A stretch of 64,000 nucleotides of DNA from Serratia marcescens (lineage in GTDB: Bacteria; Pseudomonadota; Gammaproteobacteria; Enterobacterales; Enterobacteriaceae). The notes beneath the pieces were generated by a model. The model made no database searches. It saw nothing but the letters and a program-made list of their open reading frames with translations, and had not been told where the DNA came from. The stretch covers positions 62,001-126,000 of the forward strand of contig NZ_MJAO01000013.1 in NCBI RefSeq assembly GCF_001902635.1. Direction: 5' to 3'. Position numbers and translations under genes: made by a program. The stretch's first letter is position 1, and every line of letters starts with the position of its first letter. This document shows positions 53,552-63,052 of the stretch, piece by piece.

Positions 53552-54895
53552 ATGCACAACACCAAAACCCGGCTGGCGCTGCTGGTCGGCTGCATGGCGC
53601 TGAGCGCCAACCTGTGGGCCGAAGCGCAGCCGGTACCGGCGACGCTGGCCGGGCATGCGCTGCTGCCGGTGAAATCCGCCGTTTCCACGCCGAAGGATGC
53701 GCCGAGCGATCTGCAGCAGAGCGGTAAGTACACCAGCGGCAAACGCGTCACCGAGCTGGGCAGCGTGGCGGGCAAATCCGCCGATCGCCTGACCGGCCTC
53801 GGCCTGCCGATCAACGGCCAGCCGCTGCAGGGCCACTCCGGCATCAAACACATGCCCGACGGCACCTACTGGGTGCTGACCGACAACGGCTTCGGCAGCA
53901 AAGCCAATTCGCCGGACGCCATGCTGTACCTCAATCACTACAAGATCGATTTCAAAGACGGCACGGTCGCGCCGCTGAAGACGGTGTTCCTGCACGATCC
54001 GGATAAAAAAGTGCCGTTCCACATCATCAACGAGAGCACCGATAAGCGTTATCTGACCGGCAGCGATTTCGATCCGGAAAGCTTCCAGTTTGCCGACGAT
54101 GCCCTGTGGATCGGCGAAGAATTCGGGCCTTACCTGATCAAGGCCGACCTGAACGGCAAGGTGCTGGCGGTGTTCGACACCCAGGTGGACGGCAAGGTGG
54201 TGAAATCGCCGGACAACCCGACGCTGACCCTGCCGGGTGCACCGGACGGCAAACAGAACTTCCAGGTGGCGCGTTCCAAGGGCTTTGAAGGCATGGCCGC
54301 CTCGCCGGACGGCAGCAAGCTGTACCCGCTGCTGGAAGGGGCGCTGTGGGACGGCGAGCAGTTCGAGAACGTCGGCGGAAAACGCTACCTGCGGGTGCTG
54401 GAGTTCGACGTGAAACAGCAGGCCTGGACCGGCCGCAGCTGGCAGTACGTGCTGGAAGACAACCAGAACGCCATCGGCGACTTCAACATGATCGACGCCA
54501 CCCACGGGCTGGTGATCGAGCGCGACAACGGCGAAGGCACGCCGGATAAAGCCTGCGCCGCCGGTGCGCCGACCGACAACTGCTTCAGCCAGGTAGCCAA
54601 GTTTAAGCGGGTATATAAAATCGCCTTCTCGGATGCCAACGTCGGCAAACCGGTCGAGAAACTGGGCTATATCGACCTGATGAACATTCAGGATCCGAAC
54701 AAGCTGGCGCGCAAGCCGCTGAACGACGGCGTGCTGACCTTCCCGTTCTTCACCATCGAGAACGTGGACGTGGTGGACGCCAACCACATCATCGTCGGCA
54801 ACGACAACAACTTCCCGTTCTCTTCCAGCCGCCAGCCCAATATGGCGGATGACAACGAGTTCATCCTGCTGGACGTGAAGGATTTCCTGAAGTAG
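53552..54895 (+). CDS. Secreted esterase-like/phytase-family protein
   Basis: A 447-residue protein with a signal peptide (residues 1-23, 'LLVGCMALSANLWA'). The rest matches the 'esterase-like activity of phytase' family (PF13449-type), with 'GHSGIKHMPDGTYWVLTDNGFG' early on and 'GFEGMAASPDGSKLYPLLEGAL' in the middle (segments named by their first residues). The fold is probably a beta-propeller in the periplasm or outside. Phosphatase or esterase activity is plausible but not proven. AAAGGGA precedes ATG 53552. Confidence 0.82.
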   Translation: MHNTKTRLALLVGCMALSANLWAEAQPVPATLAGHALLPVKSAVSTPKDAPSDLQQSGKYTSGKRVTELGSVAGKSADRLTGLGLPINGQPLQGHSGIKHMPDGTYWVLTDNGFGSKANSPDAMLYLNHYKIDFKDGTVAPLKTVFLHDPDKKVPFHIINESTDKRYLTGSDFDPESFQFADDALWIGEEFGPYLIKADLNGKVLAVFDTQVDGKVVKSPDNPTLTLPGAPDGKQNFQVARSKGFEGMAASPDGSKLYPLLEGALWDGEQFENVGGKRYLRVLEFDVKQQAWTGRSWQYVLEDNQNAIGDFNMIDATHGLVIERDNGEGTPDKACAAGAPTDNCFSQVAKFKRVYKIAFSDANVGKPVEKLGYIDLMNIQDPNKLARKPLNDGVLTFPFFTIENVDVVDANHIIVGNDNNFPFSSSRQPNMADDNEFILLDVKDFLK

Positions 54896-54902
54896 CGCTC
54901 CC

Positions 54903-54926
54903 CGGCCGCCGAATCGCCGGCGGCCG
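54903..54926 (+). terminator. Hairpin terminator after the phytase-like gene
   Basis: CGGCCGCCG (54903-54911) pairs perfectly with CGGCGGCCG (54918-54926). The T-run after it is poor (CCATTTCCC). It lies 8 bp after the stop and shields the phytase-like gene from selC. Confidence 0.65.
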
Positions 54927-54992
54927 CCATTTCCCGCTTAGCGCAGCGAACAAACTGCGCTATAATCAGCGCCTTGCTTCTCCCTTCTCCAA

Positions 54993-55087
54993 GGAAGATC
55001 CTCGTCCCCGGTGGGGCGGCCGGACTTCAAATCCGGTTGGGGCCGCCAGCGGTCCTGGGCAGGTTCGACTCCTGTGATCTTCCGCCA
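54993..55087 (+). tRNA. selC: tRNA-Sec (anticodon UCA)
   Basis: A 95-nt selenocysteine tRNA, nearly identical to E. coli selC. The acceptor stem is 8 bp (GGAAGATC / GATCTTCC), the anticodon TCA is at 55027-55029 in stem CCGGA/TCCGG, the T-arm is CAGG-TTCGACT-CCTG, and GCCA is encoded at the 3' end. It is the charging target of SelA and is needed for the FdoG UGA. The gene is intact although an island is integrated directly after it. Confidence 0.98.
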
Positions 55088-55166
55088 TTCGAGTTCTTCT
55101 GAAGTCTCCTAAAATCAATAAATCCCCTGCTAACACTAGATAAATAGACCGTTATCATCTACGAGT

Positions 55167-55192
55167 GTCAACCGACGTCAACCGACGTCAAC
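55167..55192. repeat. 10-bp tandem repeat upstream of the integrase
   Basis: The unit GTCAACCGAC occurs at 55167 and 55177, with a partial GTCAAC at 55187. It lies 80 bp after selC and 70 bp before the integrase start. It may serve as integrase or excisionase arm-type sites. Confidence 0.6.
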
Positions 55193-55260
55193 TGGAATCA
55201 ATACGATTATGGGGGCATAATGGGGGGCATGGAATGGATGCTAGTCTGGAGATGCCCCCA

Positions 55261-56475
55261 ATGAAGCTAACAGCACGACAAGTAGACACAGCCAAGCCAA
55301 AAGAGAAGCCTTACAAGCTCTCAGATGGCGGTGGTCTGTATCTGGAAGTTGCCCCCAATGGCTCTCGCTATTGGCGTATGAAATACCGTATCAACGGTAA
55401 AGAAAAACGTCTTTCCTTTGGTGTTTACCCTATTGTTTCGCTGGCGGTTGCACGAGACGAGAGAGAAAAAGCAAAGAGGATACTCGCTGCCGGTGGTGAT
55501 CCTGGGGAAGTAAAGAAAGCAGGGAAGTTGGCTCAGAAGCTCTCTATAGAGAATACCTTCGAAGCGATTGCCAGAGAGTGGCATAAATCCAAGGCCGACC
55601 GTTGGTCACTGCGCTACCGTGATGAAATCATTGATACCTTCGAGAAGGATATTTTCCCCTTTATCGGGAAGCGGCCTATAGCAGAAATCAAGCCGATGGA
55701 GCTACTGGAAACGCTGAAGCGTATGGAAAAGCGTGGTGCGTTGGAGAAGATGCGCAAAGTACGCCAGCGCTGTGGTGAGGTGTTCCGTTATGCCATTATC
55801 ACCGGACGGGCCGAGTATAACCCTGCACCCGATCTGGCCTCAGCCCTAACTCCGCCGAAGAAACAACATTTCCCTTTCCTGACGGCTCAGGAGTTGCCTT
55901 ATTTTCTCAACGACTTAGCGGGCTATACCGGCAGCGTCATCACCAAAACGGCTACCCGCATTATCATGCTGACGGGCGTCAGAACCCAGGAACTGAGGTT
56001 TGCGCGCTGGCAGGATATCGATCTCGATAAAGGCATGTGGAACATACCGCCAGAAGTGATGAAAATGAAGCGACCACACGTCGTCCCTCTATCAACGCAA
56101 GTTGTCGACCTATTCGATTCTCTTAGACCTATTACGGGTGCTTATCCCTTGGTATTCATTGGGAGAAACGATCACCGTAAGCCAATCAGCAAAGAAAGCG
56201 TGAATCAGGTTATCGAGCTGCTGGGTTACAAGGGGCGGCTGACAGGGCACGGTTTCCGCCACACGATGAGCACCATCTTGCATGAGCAGGGTTATAACTC
56301 GGCCTGGATTGAGACGCAGCTTGCCCACGTGGATAAGAACAGTATCCGTGGCACGTACAACCACGCTAAGTACCTGGATGGGAGACGAGAGATGCTGCAG
56401 TGGTATGCCGACTATATGGACAACTTAGAGCGCGGTGGGAATGTGGTGCATGGGGAGTTTGGGTGCCGTGCTTAG
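55261..56475 (+). CDS. int: P4-type tyrosine integrase
   Basis: A 404-residue site-specific recombinase. An N-terminal arm-binding domain starts 'MKLTARQVDTAKPKEKPYKL'. The catalytic residues can be placed: Arg241 in 'TGVRTQELR', His330 and Arg333 in 'HGFRHT', His356 in 'QLAHVD', and the nucleophile Tyr366 in 'RGTYNHAKY'. All are intact, so the enzyme is probably active. The start at 55261 matches P4 integrase N-termini and has GGAG upstream; a 32-codon longer frame includes the tandem repeats and is not used. It acts at selC. Confidence 0.93.
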   Translation: MKLTARQVDTAKPKEKPYKLSDGGGLYLEVAPNGSRYWRMKYRINGKEKRLSFGVYPIVSLAVARDEREKAKRILAAGGDPGEVKKAGKLAQKLSIENTFEAIAREWHKSKADRWSLRYRDEIIDTFEKDIFPFIGKRPIAEIKPMELLETLKRMEKRGALEKMRKVRQRCGEVFRYAIITGRAEYNPAPDLASALTPPKKQHFPFLTAQELPYFLNDLAGYTGSVITKTATRIIMLTGVRTQELRFARWQDIDLDKGMWNIPPEVMKMKRPHVVPLSTQVVDLFDSLRPITGAYPLVFIGRNDHRKPISKESVNQVIELLGYKGRLTGHGFRHTMSTILHEQGYNSAWIETQLAHVDKNSIRGTYNHAKYLDGRREMLQWYADYMDNLERGGNVVHGEFGCRA

Positions 56476-56503
56476 CTTAGCGTGGGTTTTTCTTAATTAG
56501 ATC

Positions 56504-56535
56504 AACAGTGCTAGAGCGAAAGCTCTGGCACTGTT
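56504..56535 (+). terminator. Hairpin after the integrase gene
   Basis: AACAGTGCTAGAGC (56504-56517) pairs with GCTCTGGCACTGTT (56522-56535), with one mismatch, around GAAA. Few T follow (AGTTTC). Confidence 0.65.
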
Positions 56536-56943
56536 AGTTTCAGCAGCCACTTGTTTTTTTTCGGTGAGATAATGGAAGGTTTGTGCTGGGTTGGTGACCG
56601 TAATCACCGCCGGAACCGATGATCGCGAACGCCGTCAAAAAAGTAATGCGTGTGATGGGCTATGATACCTAGGTTGAAATTGCGGACGTATTGTCAGCGC
56701 CAAGGTTTTTGACCATATTTCAGAACGATAGCTTGTAGTTCGTTGATTGAGCCGGGATTGTGGTCGAAGGATGCGGTAGAGCAGCAGATGAGTCACCAGG
56801 AGCGTAACTCCAAGCTAATGCTGCAGGGGGGCTGATTTTCTTGATGCAACCGAGGTAACGCCTTGGAACTACTCGATAATATTTTCTTCGAGTAGAATGA
56901 GTGCATCATCCTCTGCGGATATTGTAGTTTTTAAGGAATAACA
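56536..56943. other. Island intergenic region without a gene
   Basis: No gene is supported in these 408 bp. A short frame near 56,619 reads like a helical protein start ('MIANAVKKVMRVMGYDT') and is stopped after 17 codons, so this may be a decayed gene. The last 60 bp are AT-rich and should carry the promoter of the methyltransferase operon. Confidence 0.5.
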
Positions 56944-59622
56944 ATGGCTGTTAATCAGGCGAAGATTTTTGAACATCTCGAACAACTTGTAGAAAACTCT
57001 GAGAAAAATGAATTTATCTATGGCTTTTTGACCGCTTTTGAGTTCCCTAAAGCTACCTTAAGCCTGATTCGGCAAGGCGGAGCGAGAAATGTTGCGAAAG
57101 AGCCTGGACACGTCGCGTTAAAAAATAAGCTCTATTACCAACCGGTGGTTGATAGTGATGATATCGAATCTGCTTTTGAGCAACGTATTATCGATACGAC
57201 CATAGAGAAAAATAAGATCCGCTTCGTTCTGACGACAAATTTTGTTCGCTTTTTAGCCTGGGACACACTGACGCAGGATCGCCTCGACATTGAGTTTGAA
57301 GAATTACCGCGCAATTACGGTTTTTTCTTACCGCTGGTCGGGCTGGAGAAGGCTATTCTTAACAGCGAAAACCCTGCTGATGTGAAAGCTGCTGAGAAAA
57401 TGGGAAAGTTGTTTGACCTTATCAAAGCGCGTAATGATCTAAGCAAAGCAGAAGATATTCATGCACTTAATGCCTTCCTTACTCGTTTGTTGTTTTGCTT
57501 CTTTGCTGAAGACACTGGAATCTTTGAAAAAGGCCAATTCACATCCGCAGTAAAAAGCTACACCGCCGAAGATGGCAGTGATTTAGATCAGTTTCTGACA
57601 GACCTGTTTGCCGTGATGAACAGCAAACCGAATAGTAAATTACGCCAGTCACTTCCCATTCATTTGACCGTCTTCCCCTATGTTAATGGTGGCTTATTCG
57701 CCAGTGATGAGCCTGTTCCAGAGTTGGGGTTAAAGGGGCGCCGTATCTTACTTGAATGCAGTGCAATGGACTGGAGCGCGATTAATCCCGATATTTTCGG
57801 CAGCATGTTCCAGGCGGTGATTGATGTTAAGCAGCGTAGTCGTTTAGGCCAACATTACACCTCCTACAGTAACATTATGAAGGTCATAAAACCTCTGTTC
57901 CTTGAACCACTGCGTTCAGAACTGGAAAAGCAACGCACAAATACTAATGGTCTTAAGCGATTGCTTCTCCGTCTGGGGGAAATAAAGGTTTTTGACCCCG
58001 CGTGTGGCTCAGGGAATTTCTTGATTGTTGCCTATAAAGAGCTGCGTCTACTGGAAATTGATGTTATCCAGGCTCTTTTGCAATGTGACCCGCAATCCAT
58101 CTTTATGAGCGGTCTCCATCTTGACCAATTCTACGGCATCGAGATCGATGATTTTGCCTGTGAGATAGCGCGCCTGTCTCTCTGGCTTGCGGAGCATCAG
58201 TTAAATAAACAGTGGGAAGAACATATCGGATCTGCTCCACCAGCGTTACCGTTGCGTTCATCAGGTAAAATTTGGAGTGGTAATAGCCTTCAAACAGACT
58301 GGCAGACCGTGTGTCCAAAAGGCGTTGATGATGAAGTTTATGTGATTGGTAACCCGCCGTTTTTAGGTACGTTAGGCCGTTCTGATGAACAGCGTGCTGA
58401 TATGCAGGCTGTATTTAGCGGTTTCAAATCATTAGGATATTTGGATTTTGTTGCCTGTTGGTTCTGGAAGGGAGCACAGTATATCCAGAACAGTCGTGCT
58501 GAACTGGCGCTTGTGGCTACCAATTCTCTCTGCCAGGGTGAACAGGTTGCAACACTCTGGCCTTCCATATTCGGGCTAGGACTGAGTATTCATATTGCAT
58601 ATCCCACTTTTACATGGGCGAACAATGCTCGTGATAAAGCAGCAGTACATGTGGTCATTGTTGGTGTTTCCGGACGAAGCAAAATTCGTCAACTTTACCA
58701 ACAAATTGACGGACAGTGGCACAGTAAGCAGGTGAGCAATATCAGTCCTTACCTGGTTGAAGGCAGTAATATTGCTGTGGTAGCAAAAACCAAACCAATG
58801 GTGAGTGGTGTGCCTCCTTTGTTATTTGGTAATAAACCTACCGATGGTGGTCACTTGCTGATGAGTCGGGCTGAACGTGATGCCTTACTCACACTGGAGC
58901 CCCAAACTGTCCGCTGGATAAAAAAAGTGCTGGGGGCGGATGAGTTCCTTAATGGTAAGGAACGTTGGTGTCTGTGGCTTCTAGATGCTACAGAGAACGA
59001 TATTCAACTCATGCCTGAAGTCCAGAGGCGTATTGAAAAAATTCGGGCATTGCGGATCAAGGCTGGACATTCAGCAGCCCTCAAAATGGCAAAGAAACCA
59101 CATATTTTTATGCAGGTTAGCCAACCTGAATCCGGTGATTATATCCTGATACCTAGCGTTTCATCCGAGCGACGAACCTATGTGCCTATAGGCTTTTATG
59201 ATGCGAGTGTAATTTCAACCAATCTGAATTACATTCTCCCGAATGGCACCTTATATGAATTTGCTATTCTAACCTCATTAATGCACAACGACTGGATGCG
59301 ATTAGTCGCAGGACGTTTGAAAAGCGATTATCGTTATTCGGCAAAAGTGGTTTACAACACCTTCCCGTGGCCTAAGACGAACGATGCGCAGCGTAAATCT
59401 ATTATTGCGCAGGCAAAGACTGTGCTATTGATGCGTGAGAATTATCCAGAAAACACGTTGGCGGAGTTATATGATCCACTTAAGATGCCTGCGGATCTTT
59501 TGGAAGCCCATCAGACGCTGGATCAGGCCGTTGATCGTCTTTACCGTGAAAAGCCATTTAAGGACGCCACTGAGCGTTTGAGCTTCCTGTTAGAACGCTA
59601 CGAAGCTCTGACTAAGGCATAA
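56944..59622 (+). CDS. DNA N6-adenine methyltransferase, MmeI/YeeA-like, first gene of defence operon
   Basis: An 892-residue class I SAM-dependent DNA methyltransferase. SAM motif I 'DPACGSGNFL' starts at Asp351 and catalytic motif IV 'NPPF' at Asn470, typical of gamma-type N6-adenine enzymes. A C-terminal part of about 350 residues is large enough for a target-recognition domain. The N-terminal 140 residues look like the MmeI/type IIG scaffold ('FVLTTNFVRFLAWD'), but I see no PD-(D/E)xK nuclease motif. The enzyme may therefore modify only, with cleavage supplied by the GIY-YIG gene two places downstream. Helicase and GIY-YIG genes follow on the same strand with 40-bp and 3-bp gaps. Composition is AT-rich. 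Confidence 0.85.
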   Translation: MAVNQAKIFEHLEQLVENSEKNEFIYGFLTAFEFPKATLSLIRQGGARNVAKEPGHVALKNKLYYQPVVDSDDIESAFEQRIIDTTIEKNKIRFVLTTNFVRFLAWDTLTQDRLDIEFEELPRNYGFFLPLVGLEKAILNSENPADVKAAEKMGKLFDLIKARNDLSKAEDIHALNAFLTRLLFCFFAEDTGIFEKGQFTSAVKSYTAEDGSDLDQFLTDLFAVMNSKPNSKLRQSLPIHLTVFPYVNGGLFASDEPVPELGLKGRRILLECSAMDWSAINPDIFGSMFQAVIDVKQRSRLGQHYTSYSNIMKVIKPLFLEPLRSELEKQRTNTNGLKRLLLRLGEIKVFDPACGSGNFLIVAYKELRLLEIDVIQALLQCDPQSIFMSGLHLDQFYGIEIDDFACEIARLSLWLAEHQLNKQWEEHIGSAPPALPLRSSGKIWSGNSLQTDWQTVCPKGVDDEVYVIGNPPFLGTLGRSDEQRADMQAVFSGFKSLGYLDFVACWFWKGAQYIQNSRAELALVATNSLCQGEQVATLWPSIFGLGLSIHIAYPTFTWANNARDKAAVHVVIVGVSGRSKIRQLYQQIDGQWHSKQVSNISPYLVEGSNIAVVAKTKPMVSGVPPLLFGNKPTDGGHLLMSRAERDALLTLEPQTVRWIKKVLGADEFLNGKERWCLWLLDATENDIQLMPEVQRRIEKIRALRIKAGHSAALKMAKKPHIFMQVSQPESGDYILIPSVSSERRTYVPIGFYDASVISTNLNYILPNGTLYEFAILTSLMHNDWMRLVAGRLKSDYRYSAKVVYNTFPWPKTNDAQRKSIIAQAKTVLLMRENYPENTLAELYDPLKMPADLLEAHQTLDQAVDRLYREKPFKDATERLSFLLERYEALTKA

Positions 59623-59662
59623 GGTTTCGCTCTGCCAGCCAGGGCTTACAGAGGATTGCATT

Positions 59663-61678
59663 GTGGAAAATATTTTACAGGTTACGTACGGGCAGACCGG
59701 GAAAAGTGCGAGTCTTAATGAGCTTGGTATGCGGGAAATGCAGGCTCGAGCATTTGAGCAGCGCAACAGCCCTTATCTACTTATCAAGGCTCCACCAGCG
59801 TCTGGTAAATCAAGAGCATTAATGTTCCTTGCTCTGGATAAACTCGTCAATCAGGGGCTACGAAAATCTATTGTTGCGGTCCCTGAAATGTCTATCGGAG
59901 GTTCGTTTAAAAATACTGAACTTACGAAGCACGGTTTCTTTGCTGACTGGAAGGTAAAACCTGAAAATAATCTGTGCATTGGCGGCGGAGAGGCTGGGAA
60001 GGTTGAAGCCTTTAAACGATTTATGGCGAGTCCTGACGACCTTCTGGTTTGTACTCATGCCACCCTGCGTTTTGCTTTCGATAAGCTGAATGTTGAATCG
60101 TTTAATGACTGCCTGGTTGCAATTGATGAGTTCCATCACGTCTCTGCGGATGAAAACAACCGTTTGGGTAATCTGATTGATGCTCTGATGAAAGGTTCTA
60201 ATGCACATATTGTTGCAATGACTGGTTCTTACTTCCGAGGGGATGCCGTACCCATTCTGCAACCCGAAGATGAAGCTCAGTTCACGAAAGTGACCTATAC
60301 CTACTACGAACAGCTCAATGGGTACCAGTATTTAAAATCTTTAGGCATTGGCTACCATTTTTATCAGGGTCCTTACATCAAGGCACTACCCTCGGTGCTT
60401 GATGTTAGCAAGAAAACCATCATCCATATTCCCAATGTTAATTCCGGCGAATCAACAAAAGATAAACATGCCGAGGTTGATGCCATCTTGGATGCATTGG
60501 GTGAGGTGCAACAGCAAGAGCCAGATACCGGTATCTATCGTGTAAAACGCAAAGGTGATGGAAAACTGTTGCGCGTGGCGAACCTCGTAGATGATAACCC
60601 AGCGGAAAGGCCGAAGGTTCAGGCGTATCTGCGTAACATCCAGTCTGCTGAGGATATGGATATCATCATTGCATTAGGTATGGCGAAAGAGGGATTTGAC
60701 TGGCCTTTCTGTGAACATGTGCTGACGATTGGTTATCGCAGTTCTATGACTGAAATCGTGCAGATTATTGGGCGTGCTACACGAGATTGCGAAGGTAAGA
60801 CCCACGCGCAGTTTACCAACCTTATAGCTCAACCAGATGCGCAAGATGATGACGTTAAAGTGTCGGTAAACAACATGCTTAAGGCCATCACCACCTCTTT
60901 ACTAATGGAGCAAATCATGGCTCCAAACATTCAATTTAAACCGCGCTCTCAATGGGCTGGTGAGCCGCTGCCTGCCAATACGGTTCTGGTTGATGATCAT
61001 GCATTACCGGTATCAGACAAGGTGCTGACAATCCTTAACGGCGGAAAAAACGAGATCCTGGCAGCCTTAATGGCGAATGAGCAGGTGGTTAAAGAGGCTA
61101 TCACTGAATCAACACCGCCTGAAGTGATCACTCAGGTAGTGTTACCATCGGTGATACAAACTCTGCACCCTGACTTGACTGAGTACGAACTAGAACAAGT
61201 GCGCAGTGGTCTTTTGCAGAGTCTTTTTGTGAGGCAATGTGGTGGTCTTATTGATGAAGCCGATTTACCGCCGGATGCCATTATCGATAACCACCCAAGC
61301 CAGCGTACCGGCAATTCGAATGACTCATTAAACGTTAGCCATCAATTTTTAAAAATGGGTGATAAATTCATCAATATTGAAAATCTGAATATTGACTTGA
61401 TTGATGTGGTGAATCCTTTTCATGGTGCTTACGAGATTTTGTCAAAATCAGTCACCGCGACGATGCTAAAAACGATTCAGGAAGCAGTCAGAGCAAATCA
61501 GGCGCAGGTATCTGAGGAAGAAGCAGTGATGCTCTGGCCCAGAATTAAAGCGTTTGCCAGTGAACATCAGCGGGAGCCATCACTAAATGCCAGCGATGCG
61601 ATAGAGGTTCGTTATGCTGAAGCATTGGCCTACATCAGAAAAATGAAACAGCAGCGCGCTGTGCGACAGGAGCCGTAA
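59663..61678 (+). CDS. Superfamily 2 DEAD/DEAH-type helicase/translocase
   Basis: A 671-residue SF2 helicase. The Walker A-like motif I 'APPASGKS' is at residues 43-50, motif II 'DEFH' at 155-158 and motif VI 'QIIGRATRD' at 367-375. No nuclease or methylase motif is visible in it. The C-terminal 280 residues have no recognised domain. The start is GTG 59663 with AGGA upstream, 40 bp after the methyltransferase. Its likely role is DNA translocation or remodelling for the adjoining methyltransferase and nuclease, as in restriction systems. Confidence 0.85.
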   Translation: MENILQVTYGQTGKSASLNELGMREMQARAFEQRNSPYLLIKAPPASGKSRALMFLALDKLVNQGLRKSIVAVPEMSIGGSFKNTELTKHGFFADWKVKPENNLCIGGGEAGKVEAFKRFMASPDDLLVCTHATLRFAFDKLNVESFNDCLVAIDEFHHVSADENNRLGNLIDALMKGSNAHIVAMTGSYFRGDAVPILQPEDEAQFTKVTYTYYEQLNGYQYLKSLGIGYHFYQGPYIKALPSVLDVSKKTIIHIPNVNSGESTKDKHAEVDAILDALGEVQQQEPDTGIYRVKRKGDGKLLRVANLVDDNPAERPKVQAYLRNIQSAEDMDIIIALGMAKEGFDWPFCEHVLTIGYRSSMTEIVQIIGRATRDCEGKTHAQFTNLIAQPDAQDDDVKVSVNNMLKAITTSLLMEQIMAPNIQFKPRSQWAGEPLPANTVLVDDHALPVSDKVLTILNGGKNEILAALMANEQVVKEAITESTPPEVITQVVLPSVIQTLHPDLTEYELEQVRSGLLQSLFVRQCGGLIDEADLPPDAIIDNHPSQRTGNSNDSLNVSHQFLKMGDKFINIENLNIDLIDVVNPFHGAYEILSKSVTATMLKTIQEAVRANQAQVSEEEAVMLWPRIKAFASEHQREPSLNASDAIEVRYAEALAYIRKMKQQRAVRQEP

Positions 61679-61681
61679 CTT

Positions 61682-62932
61682 ATGCTCAGGCTTTCTCCTG
61701 TTCAACCTCGTCAAAAGGTGACCATTGACGATATTTTTTCTGAAGCTGATGATCTAGGTTTACTGGTGGTTGAGCCACTGAAAATGTACTCACCTACTGG
61801 TAATCTGTCTGTCAGTCGATTAGAAGAAATTAATGCCTTTTATGTGGTTCACGGCCATCCTCCTCTAACCGATTCGGAGGAGTTTAAAGAAACGCTGCTT
61901 GCTCAACGTTTGAGAGCACTCAGGGATAACAAACAATGCCATGAGGTATTGCAGCCGTTTGATATCCACGGCTTGCTTGCGAGTGAAAACACCGAGAATA
62001 TCCATGAATCATCAGTCCCCCCTGTCGTGGTTGATAAATCAGAGCTGGTCACCTCGCTGGACGATATCTTTACAGATGACGATGATGGGCTACTCTCATT
62101 TTCGGCACCCGATATTTTCACCTTAAAACATATCCCTATTGAAAAGAAAGCTCAGCCGGACGAGATTGCAAAACGGCAACCTTGCCCCGATTTCAATCGC
62201 TTTGCCCCGCTGTTTGACACCGTCCAAAATGGCCTAAAAACGGGAGCGTTTTCATTTGTACGTTTCCGCCATGAGTTAAAAATTCATGAAGGTGATTTTT
62301 TCATTCTCAACGGAGTGATGGGCTATGTAGATAAAGTCGGTGAGCGGTTAGACGAGTACGGTCCCTGGAATGCCAGATTGCATCTAGTATTCGAAAACGG
62401 GACTGAGTTGAATATGCTTTTTCTCTCACTCACACATGGTCTTGTTCGTGATACAGAAGGCCGTAAAATTGTGCTGAATGGACATGTGATTCGACCTGAT
62501 GAGACACCTGTTCCTACGGGATTTGTCTATGTTCTTGCAACACATAGCAATCAACCCGCTCTTCAACGTTACAAATCTGATTTGTATAAAATTGGCTTTA
62601 CCGAAGGAACGGTCGAAGAACGCATTAAGCACGCGGAGAAGGATAAAACCTTTCTTGAAGCACCGGTGCGGATTGTCATGACCACACAATGCTTCAATAT
62701 CAACACCCAAAAACTTGAAGCGCTTATTCATGGTTTTTTAGGCAAGCAACGGCTCAACCTCACACTGCGAGGCTTAGATGGTCAGGTTTATCATCCACGA
62801 GAATGGTTCCATGCACCTTTAGCGACTGTGCTCTCGGTGATTAAATACATTCTTGACGGTACTATATCGCAATACCGGATGGATAATACTACTGGGAAAA
62901 TTGTAGCTAAGAGAGATGCGAATCATCAATAA
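61682..62932 (+). CDS. GIY-YIG nuclease-domain protein (T5orf172/MUG113-like)
   Basis: A 416-residue protein. The C-terminal 140 residues form a GIY-YIG-type nuclease domain: 'GFVYVLAT' from Gly280, 'LYKIGFT' (Tyr302, Gly305), Arg314 in 'VEERIKHAE' and metal-site Glu346 in 'QKLEALIHGFL'. The middle ('RLHLVFENGTELNMLFLSL') looks like the region that accompanies this nuclease in related proteins; the first 170 residues are not recognised and are acidic. It starts 3 bp after the helicase stop, so it is the third gene of one operon and the best candidate for the cutting subunit. Confidence 0.82.
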   Translation: MLRLSPVQPRQKVTIDDIFSEADDLGLLVVEPLKMYSPTGNLSVSRLEEINAFYVVHGHPPLTDSEEFKETLLAQRLRALRDNKQCHEVLQPFDIHGLLASENTENIHESSVPPVVVDKSELVTSLDDIFTDDDDGLLSFSAPDIFTLKHIPIEKKAQPDEIAKRQPCPDFNRFAPLFDTVQNGLKTGAFSFVRFRHELKIHEGDFFILNGVMGYVDKVGERLDEYGPWNARLHLVFENGTELNMLFLSLTHGLVRDTEGRKIVLNGHVIRPDETPVPTGFVYVLATHSNQPALQRYKSDLYKIGFTEGTVEERIKHAEKDKTFLEAPVRIVMTTQCFNINTQKLEALIHGFLGKQRLNLTLRGLDGQVYHPREWFHAPLATVLSVIKYILDGTISQYRMDNTTGKIVAKRDANHQ

Positions 62933-63052
62933 GGAGGTTGGTGAGCAATTCCACTGCAGTCACTAGAAACCCCAGCAACAGAGCGAAGCCAAAGTTTGGC
63001 TTGTCCGTGCTGCGATGCTATTTTCTAGGAAGGAAAATTAAGGGAGGTAAGT

